From Rahnella laticis (GTDB taxonomy: Bacteria > Pseudomonadota > Gammaproteobacteria > Enterobacterales > Enterobacteriaceae): a DNA stretch of 64,000 nucleotides. The stretch spans positions 248,001 through 312,000 of the forward strand of contig NZ_JADOBI010000006.1 in assembly GCF_015644585.1 (NCBI RefSeq). Reading direction: 5' to 3'. Under the pieces are notes generated by a model. That model was not told where the DNA came from. It saw nothing but the letters and a program-made list of their open reading frames with translations, and searched no databases. Shown piece after piece: positions 52,496 to 61,857 of this stretch; the first letter of the stretch is position 1, and each line of letters begins with the position of its first letter. The translations under genes and the position numbers were made by a program.

Positions 52496-53764
52496 ATGCA
52501 ACGTCGACGTTTTATTAAAGCCTTTGCTCTGTCCGCCACCGTAGTCAGCATGGGATTAGCCTGGAGCGCGCAGGCTGCCGACACCATTAAAGTCGGCATT
52601 ATGCATTCTCTTTCCGGCACCATGGCGATTTCCGAAACGCCGCTGAAAGACGTCGCGCTGATGACCATTGATGACATCAATGCGCACGGCGGTGTGCTGG
52701 GCAAAAAGCTGGAACCCGTGGTGGTCGATCCGGCGTCCAACTGGCCGCTGTTCGCTGAAAAAGCCCGCCAGTTACTGACGCAGGATAAAGTTGCCGTGGT
52801 GTTCGGCTGCTGGACGTCGGTGTCGCGTAAATCGGTGCTGCCGGTCTTTGAGGAGCTGAATGGCCTGCTGTTCTATCCGGTGCAATACGAAGGCGAGGAG
52901 ATGTCGCCAAACGTGTTTTACACCGGCGCGGCGCCTAACCAGCAGGCGATTCCGGCGGTGGAATATCTGATGAGCGAAGACGGCGGTGCGGCCAAACGCT
53001 TCTTCCTGCTCGGCACGGACTATGTGTATCCGCGCACCACCAACAAAATCCTGCGCGCCTTCCTGCATTCCAAAGGCGTGAAAGACAGCGATATCGAAGA
53101 AGTCTACACACCGTTTGGTTACAGCGATTACCAGACCATTGTCTCCAACATTAAGAAATTCTCCGCAGGCGGTAAAACCGCAGTCATCTCCACCATCAAC
53201 GGTGATTCCAACGTGCCGTTCTACAAAGAGCTGGCGAACCAGGGCGTGAAAGCGACCGATGTGCCGGTGGTGGCGTTCTCCGTCGGCGAAGAAGAACTGC
53301 GCGGCATCGACACCAAACCGCTGGTCGGCGACCTCGCGGCGTGGAACTACTTCCAGTCCGTCGATAACCCGACAAACAAGAAATTCGTTGCCGAATGGAA
53401 GGCGTACGCCAAAGCTCACAAACTGCCAAACGCGGACACCGCCGTGACCAACGACCCGATGGAAGCGACGTATGTCGGCATCCATATGTGGGCACAGGCA
53501 GTTGAAAAAGCCGGAACGACGGATGTGGATAAAGTCCGCGCCGCGATGGCCGGACAGACCTTCGCCGCACCGTCAGGCTTCACGCTGACCATGGATAAAA
53601 CCAATCACCACCTGCACAAACCGGTGATGATCGGCGAAATCGAATCGAACGGTCAGTTCAACGTGGTCTGGCAGACCGACAAACCGATCCGCGCCCAGCC
53701 GTGGAGCCCGTACATTCCGGGCAACGACAAGAAGCCTGATACCCCGGTGAAAACGACGAACTAA
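52496..53764 (+). CDS. urtA: urea ABC transporter binding protein UrtA
   Basis: A 422-residue periplasmic protein. The leader begins MQRRRFIKAFALSATVVSMG, a twin-arginine (RRxFIK) signal ending at AQA-ADTIKVG, so Tat export is likely. The mature part is a type I binding fold with the urea/amide family marks (VGIMHSLSGTMAISETPLKD; VVFGCWTSVSRKSVLPVFEE; NGLLFYPVQYEGEE). GAGGGT precedes the ATG. It heads urtABCDE; the following intergenic repeat may raise its level above the permeases. Confidence 0.95.
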   Translation: MQRRRFIKAFALSATVVSMGLAWSAQAADTIKVGIMHSLSGTMAISETPLKDVALMTIDDINAHGGVLGKKLEPVVVDPASNWPLFAEKARQLLTQDKVAVVFGCWTSVSRKSVLPVFEELNGLLFYPVQYEGEEMSPNVFYTGAAPNQQAIPAVEYLMSEDGGAAKRFFLLGTDYVYPRTTNKILRAFLHSKGVKDSDIEEVYTPFGYSDYQTIVSNIKKFSAGGKTAVISTINGDSNVPFYKELANQGVKATDVPVVAFSVGEEELRGIDTKPLVGDLAAWNYFQSVDNPTNKKFVAEWKAYAKAHKLPNADTAVTNDPMEATYVGIHMWAQAVEKAGTTDVDKVRAAMAGQTFAAPSGFTLTMDKTNHHLHKPVMIGEIESNGQFNVVWQTDKPIRAQPWSPYIPGNDKKPDTPVKTTN

Positions 53765-53808
53765 TAAGCACCTCCCCCAGAGGAAGGGTTGAAGGATAAA
53801 CCGGTCAG

Positions 53809-53916
53809 CTCCCTCCCCTGCGAAGGGGAGGGTTGGGGTGGGGTATTAATGGCAACGTTGAATCTTGAGTTGTCTGCTAAACCCCCTCCCAACCTCCCCC
53901 TTCGCAGGGGGAGGAG
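53809..53916. repeat. paired inverted GC-rich repeats between urtA and urtB
   Basis: Two related units, 53809-53843 and the reverse complement of 53879-53916, each carry a hairpin (CCTCCCC-TGCGAA-GGGGAGG and CCTCCCCC-TTCGCA-GGGGGAGG) followed by GTTGGGGTGGGG or GTTGGGAGGGGG. They enclose about 35 bases. The layout is that of REP/BIME elements. It may stabilise the upstream urtA message. Confidence 0.8.
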
Positions 53917-53950
53917 CAAATCAGCATCAACTTTATGCGGCGAGAACATT

Positions 53951-55519
53951 ATGAGAATCCTCATCAGATCACTGCTTTTCCTGCTTTGTTGCCTGCCGTT
54001 GCTGGCGCAGGCCGGGGCGGCGAATGACTTTGCTGCCGCCAGCCGCAGCCAGCAAGCCGACTTATTACAACAATGGGCGGCGGATCCGCAGCCGGAAAGA
54101 TTGCCCCTGCTTGAGGCGCTGAAGCAGGAAAACGTCGTCACCGACGCCGCTAAACACGCTTTCACTCAAAACGGCGATCAGCTGACGTCCCTCGACGGCG
54201 ATGTGAAACCGCAGGGCGACACCAAAAAAGTGTGGCTGAACAACCGCCTGCGCATTCTGATTGCCAACGCATTATCCGCGCACCGGCTGGTCAGCACCGA
54301 CAGCGCCGTGCGTTTACAGGCCGCAAAATCCTTACAGCGTGAAGCGCAGGCCGACCAGTTGCCGCTGCTGACCCGTCGTCTCGACGCGGAAAAAGACAGC
54401 GCGGTTCACGATGCGCTTGCCGTCGCGCTGGCGAATTTACAGCTGAGCGATGCCAGCCCGCAGGTGCGTCTGAAAGCCGTCGAGCTGCTCGGTACCTCCG
54501 GCGACCCGGATACGCAGGGCCGCTTGCAAAGCCTGACCGATCCCAAAACCGAAACCGACGCCACCGTGCGCGCGGCGGCGGATATCAGCCTGAAAGCGGT
54601 TCAGCACCGCCTGCTGATCGGCGATTTGCTCGGACAGGCATTTACCGGCTTATCGCTCGGCTCGATTTTACTGCTCGCCGCGCTCGGGCTGGCGATCACC
54701 TACGGCCTGCTGGGCGTGATCAACATGGCGCACGGCGAAATGCTGATGCTCGGTTCGTACTCGACCTACATGGTGCAGTCGCTGTTTCAGCATTACGCGC
54801 CGGGCCTGCTGGCGATCTACCCGCTGGTCGCGCTGCCGGTGGCGTTTTTCATCACCGCTGGGATCGGCATGGCGCTCGAACGCACGGTGATCCGCCATTT
54901 ATATGGCCGCCCGCTGGAAACCTTGCTGGCAACCTGGGGCATCAGCCTGATTCTGATCCAGGGCGTGCGCGTGCTGTTTGGCGCGCAGAACGTCGAGGTC
55001 GCCAACCCCGGCTGGCTCTCGGGCGGCATTCAGTTATTGCCCAATCTGGTGCTGCCGTACAACCGCATCGCCGTCATTATTTTTGTGCTGCTGGTGCTTG
55101 GCCTGACCTGGCTGCTGCTCAATAAAACGCGGCTCGGCATGAACGTGCGCGCGGTGACACAAAACCGTGCAATGGCCGCCTGCTGCGGCGTGCCGACCGG
55201 TCGCGTGGATATGCTGGCGTTCGGCCTCGGTTCCGGCATCGCCGGGCTGGGCGGCGTAGCGCTGTCGCAGCTCAGCAACGTCGGCCCGGAACTCGGCCAG
55301 GGTTACATCATCGATTCATTTTTAGTGGTTGTGCTCGGCGGCGTCGGCCAGCTGGCGGGAACCGTCGTTGCGGCCTTTGGTCTGGGTATCGTGAACAAAA
55401 TTCTTGAGCCGGAAATCGGTGCTGTGCTGGGCAAAATCCTGATCCTCGCGCTGATTATTCTGTTTATCCAGAAACGTCCTCAGGGACTCTTCGCCTTTAA
55501 AGGCAGGGTGATTGACTGA
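53951..55519 (+). CDS. urtB: urea ABC transporter permease UrtB
   Basis: A 522-residue protein. I start at ATG 53951 (MRILIRSLLFLLCCLPLLAQ, a signal-like helix) because the open frame upstream only reads through the intergenic repeat. Residues about 20-215 form a helical, HEAT-like periplasmic domain (DSAVRLQAAKSLQREAQADQ; ASPQVRLKAVELLGTSGDPD), usual for UrtB. The C-terminal about 300 residues are a LivH-type permease with some eight helices (GLLGVINMAHGEMLMLGSYS). It ends by overlapping urtC (TGATG). Confidence 0.94.
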   Translation: MRILIRSLLFLLCCLPLLAQAGAANDFAAASRSQQADLLQQWAADPQPERLPLLEALKQENVVTDAAKHAFTQNGDQLTSLDGDVKPQGDTKKVWLNNRLRILIANALSAHRLVSTDSAVRLQAAKSLQREAQADQLPLLTRRLDAEKDSAVHDALAVALANLQLSDASPQVRLKAVELLGTSGDPDTQGRLQSLTDPKTETDATVRAAADISLKAVQHRLLIGDLLGQAFTGLSLGSILLLAALGLAITYGLLGVINMAHGEMLMLGSYSTYMVQSLFQHYAPGLLAIYPLVALPVAFFITAGIGMALERTVIRHLYGRPLETLLATWGISLILIQGVRVLFGAQNVEVANPGWLSGGIQLLPNLVLPYNRIAVIIFVLLVLGLTWLLLNKTRLGMNVRAVTQNRAMAACCGVPTGRVDMLAFGLGSGIAGLGGVALSQLSNVGPELGQGYIIDSFLVVVLGGVGQLAGTVVAAFGLGIVNKILEPEIGAVLGKILILALIILFIQKRPQGLFAFKGRVID

Positions 55520-56592
55520 TGAGCCAACCGTTAACGATTACCGGCGTACAGAAGGCGCCAAAGATTGCGATTTCCGTGGGCACGCTGGGGCTGATCGTCC
55601 TGATTATCCTGCCGTTTCTTGCGCTGCTTCCGGATGACAGCCCGCTGGCAATCTCCACTTACACGCTGACGCTGATCGGTAAAATCCTCTGTTACGCCAT
55701 TGTCGCGGTCGCGCTGGATCTGGTCTGGGGCTACGCCGGTTTGTTGTCGCTCGGCCACGGCTTGTTCTTTGCGCTCGGCGGTTACGCGATGGGCATGTAT
55801 TTAATGCGTCAGGCGGCGGGCAGCGGCCTGCCGGATTTCATGTCGTTTCTGTCATGGACTGAACTGCCGTGGTTCTGGGCCGGGACGCAGCATTTCGCCT
55901 GGGCGTTATGCCTGATCGTTCTGGTGCCCGGTGCGCTGGCGTTCGTGTTCGGCTACTTCGCCTTCCGTTCAAAAATCAAAGGCGTCTATTTTTCGATTAT
56001 GACGCAGGCGCTGACCTACGCCGGTATGTTGCTGTTTTTCCGCAATGAAACCGGTTTTGGCGGCAACAACGGCTTCACCGGTTTTACCACGCTGCTCGGC
56101 TTTCAGGTCACGGCTACCGGCACCCGCGTCGGATTATTTTTGATGACCGTTTTGGTGCTGGTCTTCAGCCTGGCGCTCGGGTTCGCGCTGGCACGCAGCA
56201 AATATGGCCGCGTGCTGACCGCCGTGCGCGACGCCGAAAACCGACTGATTTTCTGCGGCTACGATCCGAAAGGTTTCAAGCTGTTCGTCTGGACGATTTC
56301 CGCCATGCTGTGCGGGCTGGCGGGCGCGCTGTACGTGCCGCAGGTCGGCATCATTAACCCCAGCGAAATGTCGCCGACCAACTCCATCGAAGCCGCCATC
56401 TGGGTGGCGCTGGGCGGGCGCGGCACGCTGATCGGCCCGGTTATTGGCGCAGGCATCGTCAACGGCGCGAAAAGCTGGTTCACCGTCGCCATCCCCGAAT
56501 ACTGGCAATTTGTTCTCGGCGGCATGTTCATTCTGGTGACGCTGTTCCTGCCGCAAGGCGTGATTGGCCTGCTGCGCAAAAGGAAATCCTGA
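55519..56592 (+). CDS. urtC: urea ABC transporter permease UrtC
   Basis: A 357-residue LivM-type permease with about ten helices (LVWGYAGLLSLGHGLFFALG is the family mark; GLAGALYVPQVGIINPSEMS follows later). It pairs with UrtB. The ATG shares a base with the urtB stop, and its own stop overlaps urtD in the same way. Confidence 0.95.
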   Translation: MSQPLTITGVQKAPKIAISVGTLGLIVLIILPFLALLPDDSPLAISTYTLTLIGKILCYAIVAVALDLVWGYAGLLSLGHGLFFALGGYAMGMYLMRQAAGSGLPDFMSFLSWTELPWFWAGTQHFAWALCLIVLVPGALAFVFGYFAFRSKIKGVYFSIMTQALTYAGMLLFFRNETGFGGNNGFTGFTTLLGFQVTATGTRVGLFLMTVLVLVFSLALGFALARSKYGRVLTAVRDAENRLIFCGYDPKGFKLFVWTISAMLCGLAGALYVPQVGIINPSEMSPTNSIEAAIWVALGGRGTLIGPVIGAGIVNGAKSWFTVAIPEYWQFVLGGMFILVTLFLPQGVIGLLRKRKS

Positions 56593-57398
56593 TGAGCCCG
56601 ATGACCATGACCGAAGACCTTTTTACCCAGCAGCAGCGGGCGGATAAGCACCGCGAACAGACCGATCCGATTTTGCAGCTGGAAAACATCAACGTCAGTT
56701 TTGACGGTTTTAAAGCGCTGACCAATTTGTCGCTGAACATCGGCGTCGGTGAATTGCGCTGCGTGATTGGCCCGAACGGCGCGGGAAAAACCACGCTGAT
56801 GGACGTGATCACCGGCAAAACCAAACCGCAAAGCGGACGCGTTTTTTACGACCAGCGGACCGATCTGACGAAGCTCGATCCGGTGCGCATCGCGCAGTCG
56901 GGCATTGGCCGTAAATTCCAGAAACCGACGGTCTTCGAAGCGCTGACGGTCTTCGAAAATCTGGAAATCGCGCAGAAAACCAATAAATCGGTGTGGGCGT
57001 GTCTGCGCGCCAAAATGAACAGCGAACAGCGCGACCGCATTGATGAAATGCTCGGAACGCTGCGCCTCGCGGCAGAACGCCATCGCCCGGCGGGATTGCT
57101 GTCCCACGGCCAGAAACAGTTTCTGGAGATCGGCATGTTACTGGTGCAGGAGCCGCATTTGCTGCTGCTCGACGAACCGGCGGCGGGTATGACCGACGCC
57201 GAAACCGAGTACACCGCCGAGCTGTTCAGACAGCTGTCGGGCAAACATTCGCTGATGGTGGTTGAACACGACATGGGGTTTGTGGAAACCATCGCCGACC
57301 ACGTCACCGTGCTGCATCAGGGCCAGGTGCTGGCCGAAGGTTCGCTGCGCGACGTGCAGGCCAATGAGCAGGTCATCGACGTTTATTTAGGGCGCTGA
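56592..57398 (+). CDS. urtD: urea ABC transporter ATPase UrtD
   Basis: A 268-residue LivG-type ATPase. Walker A is GPNGAGKTTLMDV, the signature is LLSHGQKQFLEIGMLL (serine-histidine variant usual in this family) and Walker B is LLLLDEPAAGMTDAE. Its first 30 residues are an extra soluble leader. The start ATG overlaps urtC, but the later ATG 12 or 18 bases in is possible. Confidence 0.95.
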   Translation: MSPMTMTEDLFTQQQRADKHREQTDPILQLENINVSFDGFKALTNLSLNIGVGELRCVIGPNGAGKTTLMDVITGKTKPQSGRVFYDQRTDLTKLDPVRIAQSGIGRKFQKPTVFEALTVFENLEIAQKTNKSVWACLRAKMNSEQRDRIDEMLGTLRLAAERHRPAGLLSHGQKQFLEIGMLLVQEPHLLLLDEPAAGMTDAETEYTAELFRQLSGKHSLMVVEHDMGFVETIADHVTVLHQGQVLAEGSLRDVQANEQVIDVYLGR

Positions 57399-57421
57399 GT
57401 TTTTTTCGAGGAATAACACGC

Positions 57422-58120
57422 ATGCTGGAAGTGAAAGAACTGAATCAGTTTTACGGCGGCAGCCACATTCTGCGCGGCCTGTCCTTTGATGCAAAAATCG
57501 GTGAAGTCACCTGCCTGCTGGGCCGCAACGGCGTGGGCAAGACCACGTTACTGAAATGCCTGATGGGACTGATCCCGGCAAAATCGGGCACCATCAGCTG
57601 GCAGGATCAGGTCATCAATTCCCGCAAACCGCACCAGCGGGTGCAGGCGGGAATAGCCTACGTCCCGCAGGGACGCGAAATTTTTCCGCGCCTGACCGTA
57701 GAAGAAAATCTGCTGATGGGGCTTTCGCGTTTTTCCGGTAGCGCGGCAAAGCAGGTGCCCGATGAAATCTATCATCTGTTCCCGATCCTGCTGGAAATGA
57801 AGCACCGCCGCGGCGGCGATTTGTCCGGCGGTCAGCAACAACAGCTGGCGATTGGCCGCGCGTTAGCCTGCAAACCCGGCCTGCTGATCCTCGACGAGCC
57901 TACCGAGGGCATTCAGCCTTCCGTCATCAAAGAAATCGGCGCGGTAATCAGACAGCTCGCCGCCAAAGGCGACATGGCGATTTTGCTGGTCGAACAATTC
58001 TACGATTTCGCCGCCGAACTCGCCGACAGCTATCTGGTGATGTCGCGCGGCAGCATCGTGAAACGCGGACGCGGTGAAGAGATGGAAGCGGAAAATGTGC
58101 GAGGCATGGTGGCAATTTAA
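57422..58120 (+). CDS. urtE: urea ABC transporter ATPase UrtE
   Basis: A 232-residue LivF-type ATPase. Walker A is GRNGVGKTTLLKC, signature DLSGGQQQQLAIGRAL and Walker B LLILDEPTEGIQP. GAGG lies about ten bases before the ATG. It closes the urtABCDE set; no clear terminator is visible in the 122 bases before the helicase gene. Confidence 0.95.
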   Translation: MLEVKELNQFYGGSHILRGLSFDAKIGEVTCLLGRNGVGKTTLLKCLMGLIPAKSGTISWQDQVINSRKPHQRVQAGIAYVPQGREIFPRLTVEENLLMGLSRFSGSAAKQVPDEIYHLFPILLEMKHRRGGDLSGGQQQQLAIGRALACKPGLLILDEPTEGIQPSVIKEIGAVIRQLAAKGDMAILLVEQFYDFAAELADSYLVMSRGSIVKRGRGEEMEAENVRGMVAI

Positions 58121-58242
58121 ACAATAGTTTTCGATTTTCGTTGATACACACGCCGGTACCTGACACCGTAAAAGCCGATGATTTTTCCGCCAGCGACGGC
58201 TAAGGAACTGACGCGCCAGCCGTTCAAAACAAGGGATTGACG

Positions 58243-60343
58243 ATGAACCGAGAACAGGCTGAACAGCTTCTGAAAACCGCATTATCTGACCCGTCGGCGC
58301 AATTTCGTGACGGCCAGTGGGAAGCTATAAACGCACTGGTCAATGAGCGTAAAAAATTACTGGTTGTTCAGCGTACCGGATGGGGGAAAAGCTCGGTCTA
58401 TTTTATCAGCGCTAAAATATTTCGTGACCGTGGCATGGGGCCGACCATTATTGTCTCTCCGCTGCTGGCGCTGATGCGTAACCAGATTGAGTCGGCACAG
58501 CGGTTGGGTATTGTCGCCCAAACAATGAACTCCACCAATATTGACGACTGGCAGGCCGTCACGGCGCGCATGCTAAATAACGAAATTGACTGCCTGCTGA
58601 TTTCACCTGAACGATTGGCCAATGACCGCTTTATCGAAACGGTGCTGGTTCCCGTCGCCGACCGGATTGGTTTGATAGTGATTGATGAGGCGCACTGTAT
58701 CTCCGACTGGGGGCATGATTTCCGCCCTGATTATCGGCGGATTGTGAGCATTCTGCGCCAGCTTCCTCCGAACACGCCGGTTTTAGGCACCACCGCTACC
58801 GCGAACAATCGTGTCGTCGAAGACATCCAGCACCAGCTGGGCGAAATTCACATCCAGCGCGGAAAATTAACCCGTGAAAGCCTGGCACTCCAGACGATGG
58901 TTTTGCCCGATCAGGCATCACGTCTGGCGTGGCTGGCACAGGTTATTCCCTCGCTGCCCGGCACCGGTATTGTTTACACACTCACCGTTCGCGATGCGGA
59001 ACAGGTCGCACTCTGGCTAACTCAAAACGGAATTATTGCAAAAGCGTACCACGGCAGTGTTGAAGCTGAAGGTTTTGCCAACAGTAACGACTATCGCCAG
59101 CATCTTGAAACTCTCCTTCTGACGAATCAGCTAAAAGTTCTGGTGGCAACGACGGCGCTGGGCATGGGTTATGACAAGCCCGACTTAAGCTTTGTCATTC
59201 ATTATCAGGCGCCAGGCTCAATTGTCGCGTATTACCAGCAGGTAGGCCGTGCCGGGCGTGGCATCAGACATGCGGTTGGCGTGCTGATGTCCGGCGTTGA
59301 AGACCAGAATATTCATGAATTCTTCCGGGATGCCGCATTTCCTTCCGAAGCACAAGTGAATGAAATTTTGGAGGTTCTGACAAACAGCGACGGGCTGTCT
59401 TTGCGCGCAATTGAAGAACAAACCAATCTGCGCCACGGTCAGATCGAAAAGGTACTGAAATTACTGAGCGTGGAAAACCCTGCGCCAGTGATCAAAGTGG
59501 GTTCCCAGTGGCGAAGAACACCGGTGCCTTATGCCATGGATCACGCCCGCATCGCACACCTTACCCGACAGCGGGTACTGGAATGGGATGAAGTCCAGTC
59601 CTACCTGGGCGAACAAGGCTGCAAGATGACTTTCCTCCGCCGGTCACTGGACGATCATGATCCAACGCCTTGCGGTAAATGCGAAATTTGTCTCGGACAG
59701 TCGGTGATTGATATTCAGGTCGATTCAGCGCTGGCACATCAGGCCGCGAGTTTTCTGAGGCAGGCGGAGATGATCATTGATCCCAAAGTGCAGGTTGCTG
59801 CGGACGCATTTACGCAATATGGATTTAAGGGCAACTTGCCGGTTGAACTTCGGGCTCAGGCAGGCAGAGTGCTTTCCCGCTGGGGGGATGCAGGTTGGGG
59901 TAAAATTGCCGCAGAAGGGAAACACCGTGGAGTATTTGGCAATGATCTGGTGGATGCCATGGCGGAGATGATCCATGAACGCTGGCAGCCATACCCCGCG
60001 CCAGCCTGGGTGTGTTGTGTGCCGTCATTGCGTCATCCTGAGCTTGTGGGCAATTTTCGCACGCCGTCTTGCAACGTGCCTCGGATTGCCTTTTAACGAT
60101 GCGATATCAAAAGTTAAGGACAATCAGCCTCAAAAAGGGCAGCAAAACCGCTATCATCAGTGCAGAAATCTCGACGGCGCTTTTGTCGTTCATCCGCAAC
60201 TCCCGGCAGGCCCTGTGCTTCTGGTTGACGACATCATCGACTCGGGATGGACACTGACAGTGATGGCCGCATTATTACAACAAGCAGGAAGTGGCTGCGT
60301 TTATCCGGTCGCTTTAGCTTCTTCTTCGGTAAAAGGTTCATGA
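58243..60343 (+). pseudogene. RecQ-like helicase fused to a ComF-like phosphoribosyltransferase, frameshifted
   Basis: Residues 1-460 are a RecQ-type superfamily 2 helicase: FRDGQ (21-25), Walker A RTGWGKS (44-50), DEAH (148-151), GTTATA, and a motif VI QVGRAGRG. A zinc-binding cluster follows (C477-GKC-EIC with an upstream Cys in EQGCKMTF). Reading on, the frame enters VCCVPSLRHPELVGNF and then stops at 60096 after 13 unrelated residues. One base later in frame (+1, at TTTC 60055-60058) the sequence continues FARRLATCLGLPFNDA and ends with a PRPP-binding motif, VLLVDDIIDSGWT. Joined, the protein is 699 residues. Start ATG 58243 has AGGGA seven bases upstream. The shift may be a mutation, a read error or recoding. 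The end overlaps the dprA-like gene (ATGA). Confidence 0.85.
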
Positions 60344-61602
60344 ATTTATTGCCCGCCGCACAAGCTACGTTACTTCTGACGAGTTATTTCGGTAACGCGA
60401 ATACTGACGGAATAAAGCCTCTCACGAACAGTGAATGGGGGCGTTTTGCTTTGTGGTTGCGAACAAAAGGACTGACTCCTGCCGATTTACTGGCACCTGA
60501 CGTGGCCTCGTTGATTCATGGGTTGCAGGACAAAAGTATCAGCGCTGAACGAATCCTCGCACTGCTGGGACGCGGACACAGTCTGGCTTTAGCCGTAGAA
60601 AAATGGCAGCGGGCTGGCCTGTGGATTGTGACCCGCTCCGACCGCGATTATCCGCACCGCCTGAAATCCCGGTTAAAAAATGATTCGCCGCCGGTGCTTT
60701 TTGTCTGCGGTAACAAGGGCTTGCTCAACTCTGGTGGCCTTGCGGTTGTCGGTTCACGCAATGCAGATAACGAGGATTTGCACTTCTCTCAAGAGTTGGG
60801 CGAAAAAGCAGCCGCTGAGGGGAAATCTGTTGTTTCAGGTGGAGCGCGGGGGGTTGATGAAACGGCGATGCTCGGTGCTATGCATCAGGGCGGCACAGTG
60901 ATTGGTGTGATGGCGGACAGTTTGCTGAAAGCAGCCACCAGCGCGAAATGGCGCAAAGGCCTGATGGAGGGAAATGTTGTCTTAGTTTCACCTTACTATC
61001 CGGAAGCGGTATTTAACGCGGGCAATGCGATGGGCAGAAATAAGTATATTTACTGTCTGGCCGACAGCGCTCTGGTTGTACATTCCGGCCAGAAAGGCGG
61101 AACGCTCAGTGGTGCGGAAGAGAATCTGAAAAAACAGTGGGTACCGCTGTGGGTGAAACCCAGCCGGGACAATCAGTCAGCCAATTCCGATCTGGTCGCA
61201 AAAGGGGGGAGATGGTGTGCGTCTGAGATCCAGGTTTTAGACATTGCAGAATTGTTTGTGCCCGGCAATTTCACTGAAGGAGTCAACGGCGAGCAAGCGG
61301 AGATGTTTGCAGCCTCTGATGAGCCGCAGCCAGAGGCGTTCGAATACCCGCGTCGCCCGCAAGCCCCTCCGGGTCTGTCACTGCGTGAAGAAGTGGCCGT
61401 TTATCCTCAGGCGGATTTTTACCAGATCTTCCTTCGTGAATTAAGCCGGTTAGCCGCAGAGCCTGTCACTGCCGAGTACCTGATTGAAGCAATGTCGCTG
61501 AATAAATCTCAGATGAACGACTGGCTGAAACGCGCTGAAGACGAAGGCTCCGTAAAAAAACTCACAAAACCAATGCGCTATCAGTTCGTGCATTCTCACT
61601 GA
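60340..61602 (+). CDS. DprA-like DNA-processing protein
   Basis: A 420-residue protein of the DprA/Smf Rossmann family. Key segments are VVGSRNADNED (about 133-143), SGGARGVDETAM (about 168-179) and a conserved helix region before it. The C-terminal about 75 residues look like a winged helix (TAEYLIEAMSLNKSQMNDWL). DprA binds single-stranded DNA and loads RecA. I start at MNLLPAAQAT (60340), whose ATG overlaps the stop of the shifted phosphoribosyltransferase frame, showing that the two genes evolved as one translational unit. The middle holds an extra stretch with a WCASEIQVLDIAELF motif. It is not the housekeeping smf locus (no topA/smg neighbours). Confidence 0.85.
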   Translation: MNLLPAAQATLLLTSYFGNANTDGIKPLTNSEWGRFALWLRTKGLTPADLLAPDVASLIHGLQDKSISAERILALLGRGHSLALAVEKWQRAGLWIVTRSDRDYPHRLKSRLKNDSPPVLFVCGNKGLLNSGGLAVVGSRNADNEDLHFSQELGEKAAAEGKSVVSGGARGVDETAMLGAMHQGGTVIGVMADSLLKAATSAKWRKGLMEGNVVLVSPYYPEAVFNAGNAMGRNKYIYCLADSALVVHSGQKGGTLSGAEENLKKQWVPLWVKPSRDNQSANSDLVAKGGRWCASEIQVLDIAELFVPGNFTEGVNGEQAEMFAASDEPQPEAFEYPRRPQAPPGLSLREEVAVYPQADFYQIFLRELSRLAAEPVTAEYLIEAMSLNKSQMNDWLKRAEDEGSVKKLTKPMRYQFVHSH

Positions 61603-61857
61603 TCCTTGTGCGACGGCATCGCTGATACACGTCACACTCCTTCAACAAATTTTTTATCACTGAGCGGCGTGCGGCATCAAATAATTTGCTGCGCGCCGCG
61701 CGCTTATGCGGTGCCTCACAGTTATTTCCTCCGGAAAATCCCTCTGCAAAATATTCGTCGCTGGCCAAAGAATCATTTCGCTGTTCGCTTTTCTGGCAAT
61801 TCATATACTTCCTGCCAGTAGCTCTCTTACCCACATTGGATGTTCAGGAGATTGATG

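Noticed and set aside
53789-53950. A 54-codon N-terminal extension of urtB
   Set aside because: It only translates the GC-rich inverted repeat; a signal-like helix begins at 53951.
61603-61857. A sigma-54 promoter before the biuret-hydrolase-like gene
   Set aside because: GG and GC pairs occur (for example near 61675-61690) but the spacing is 13 instead of 10 bases.
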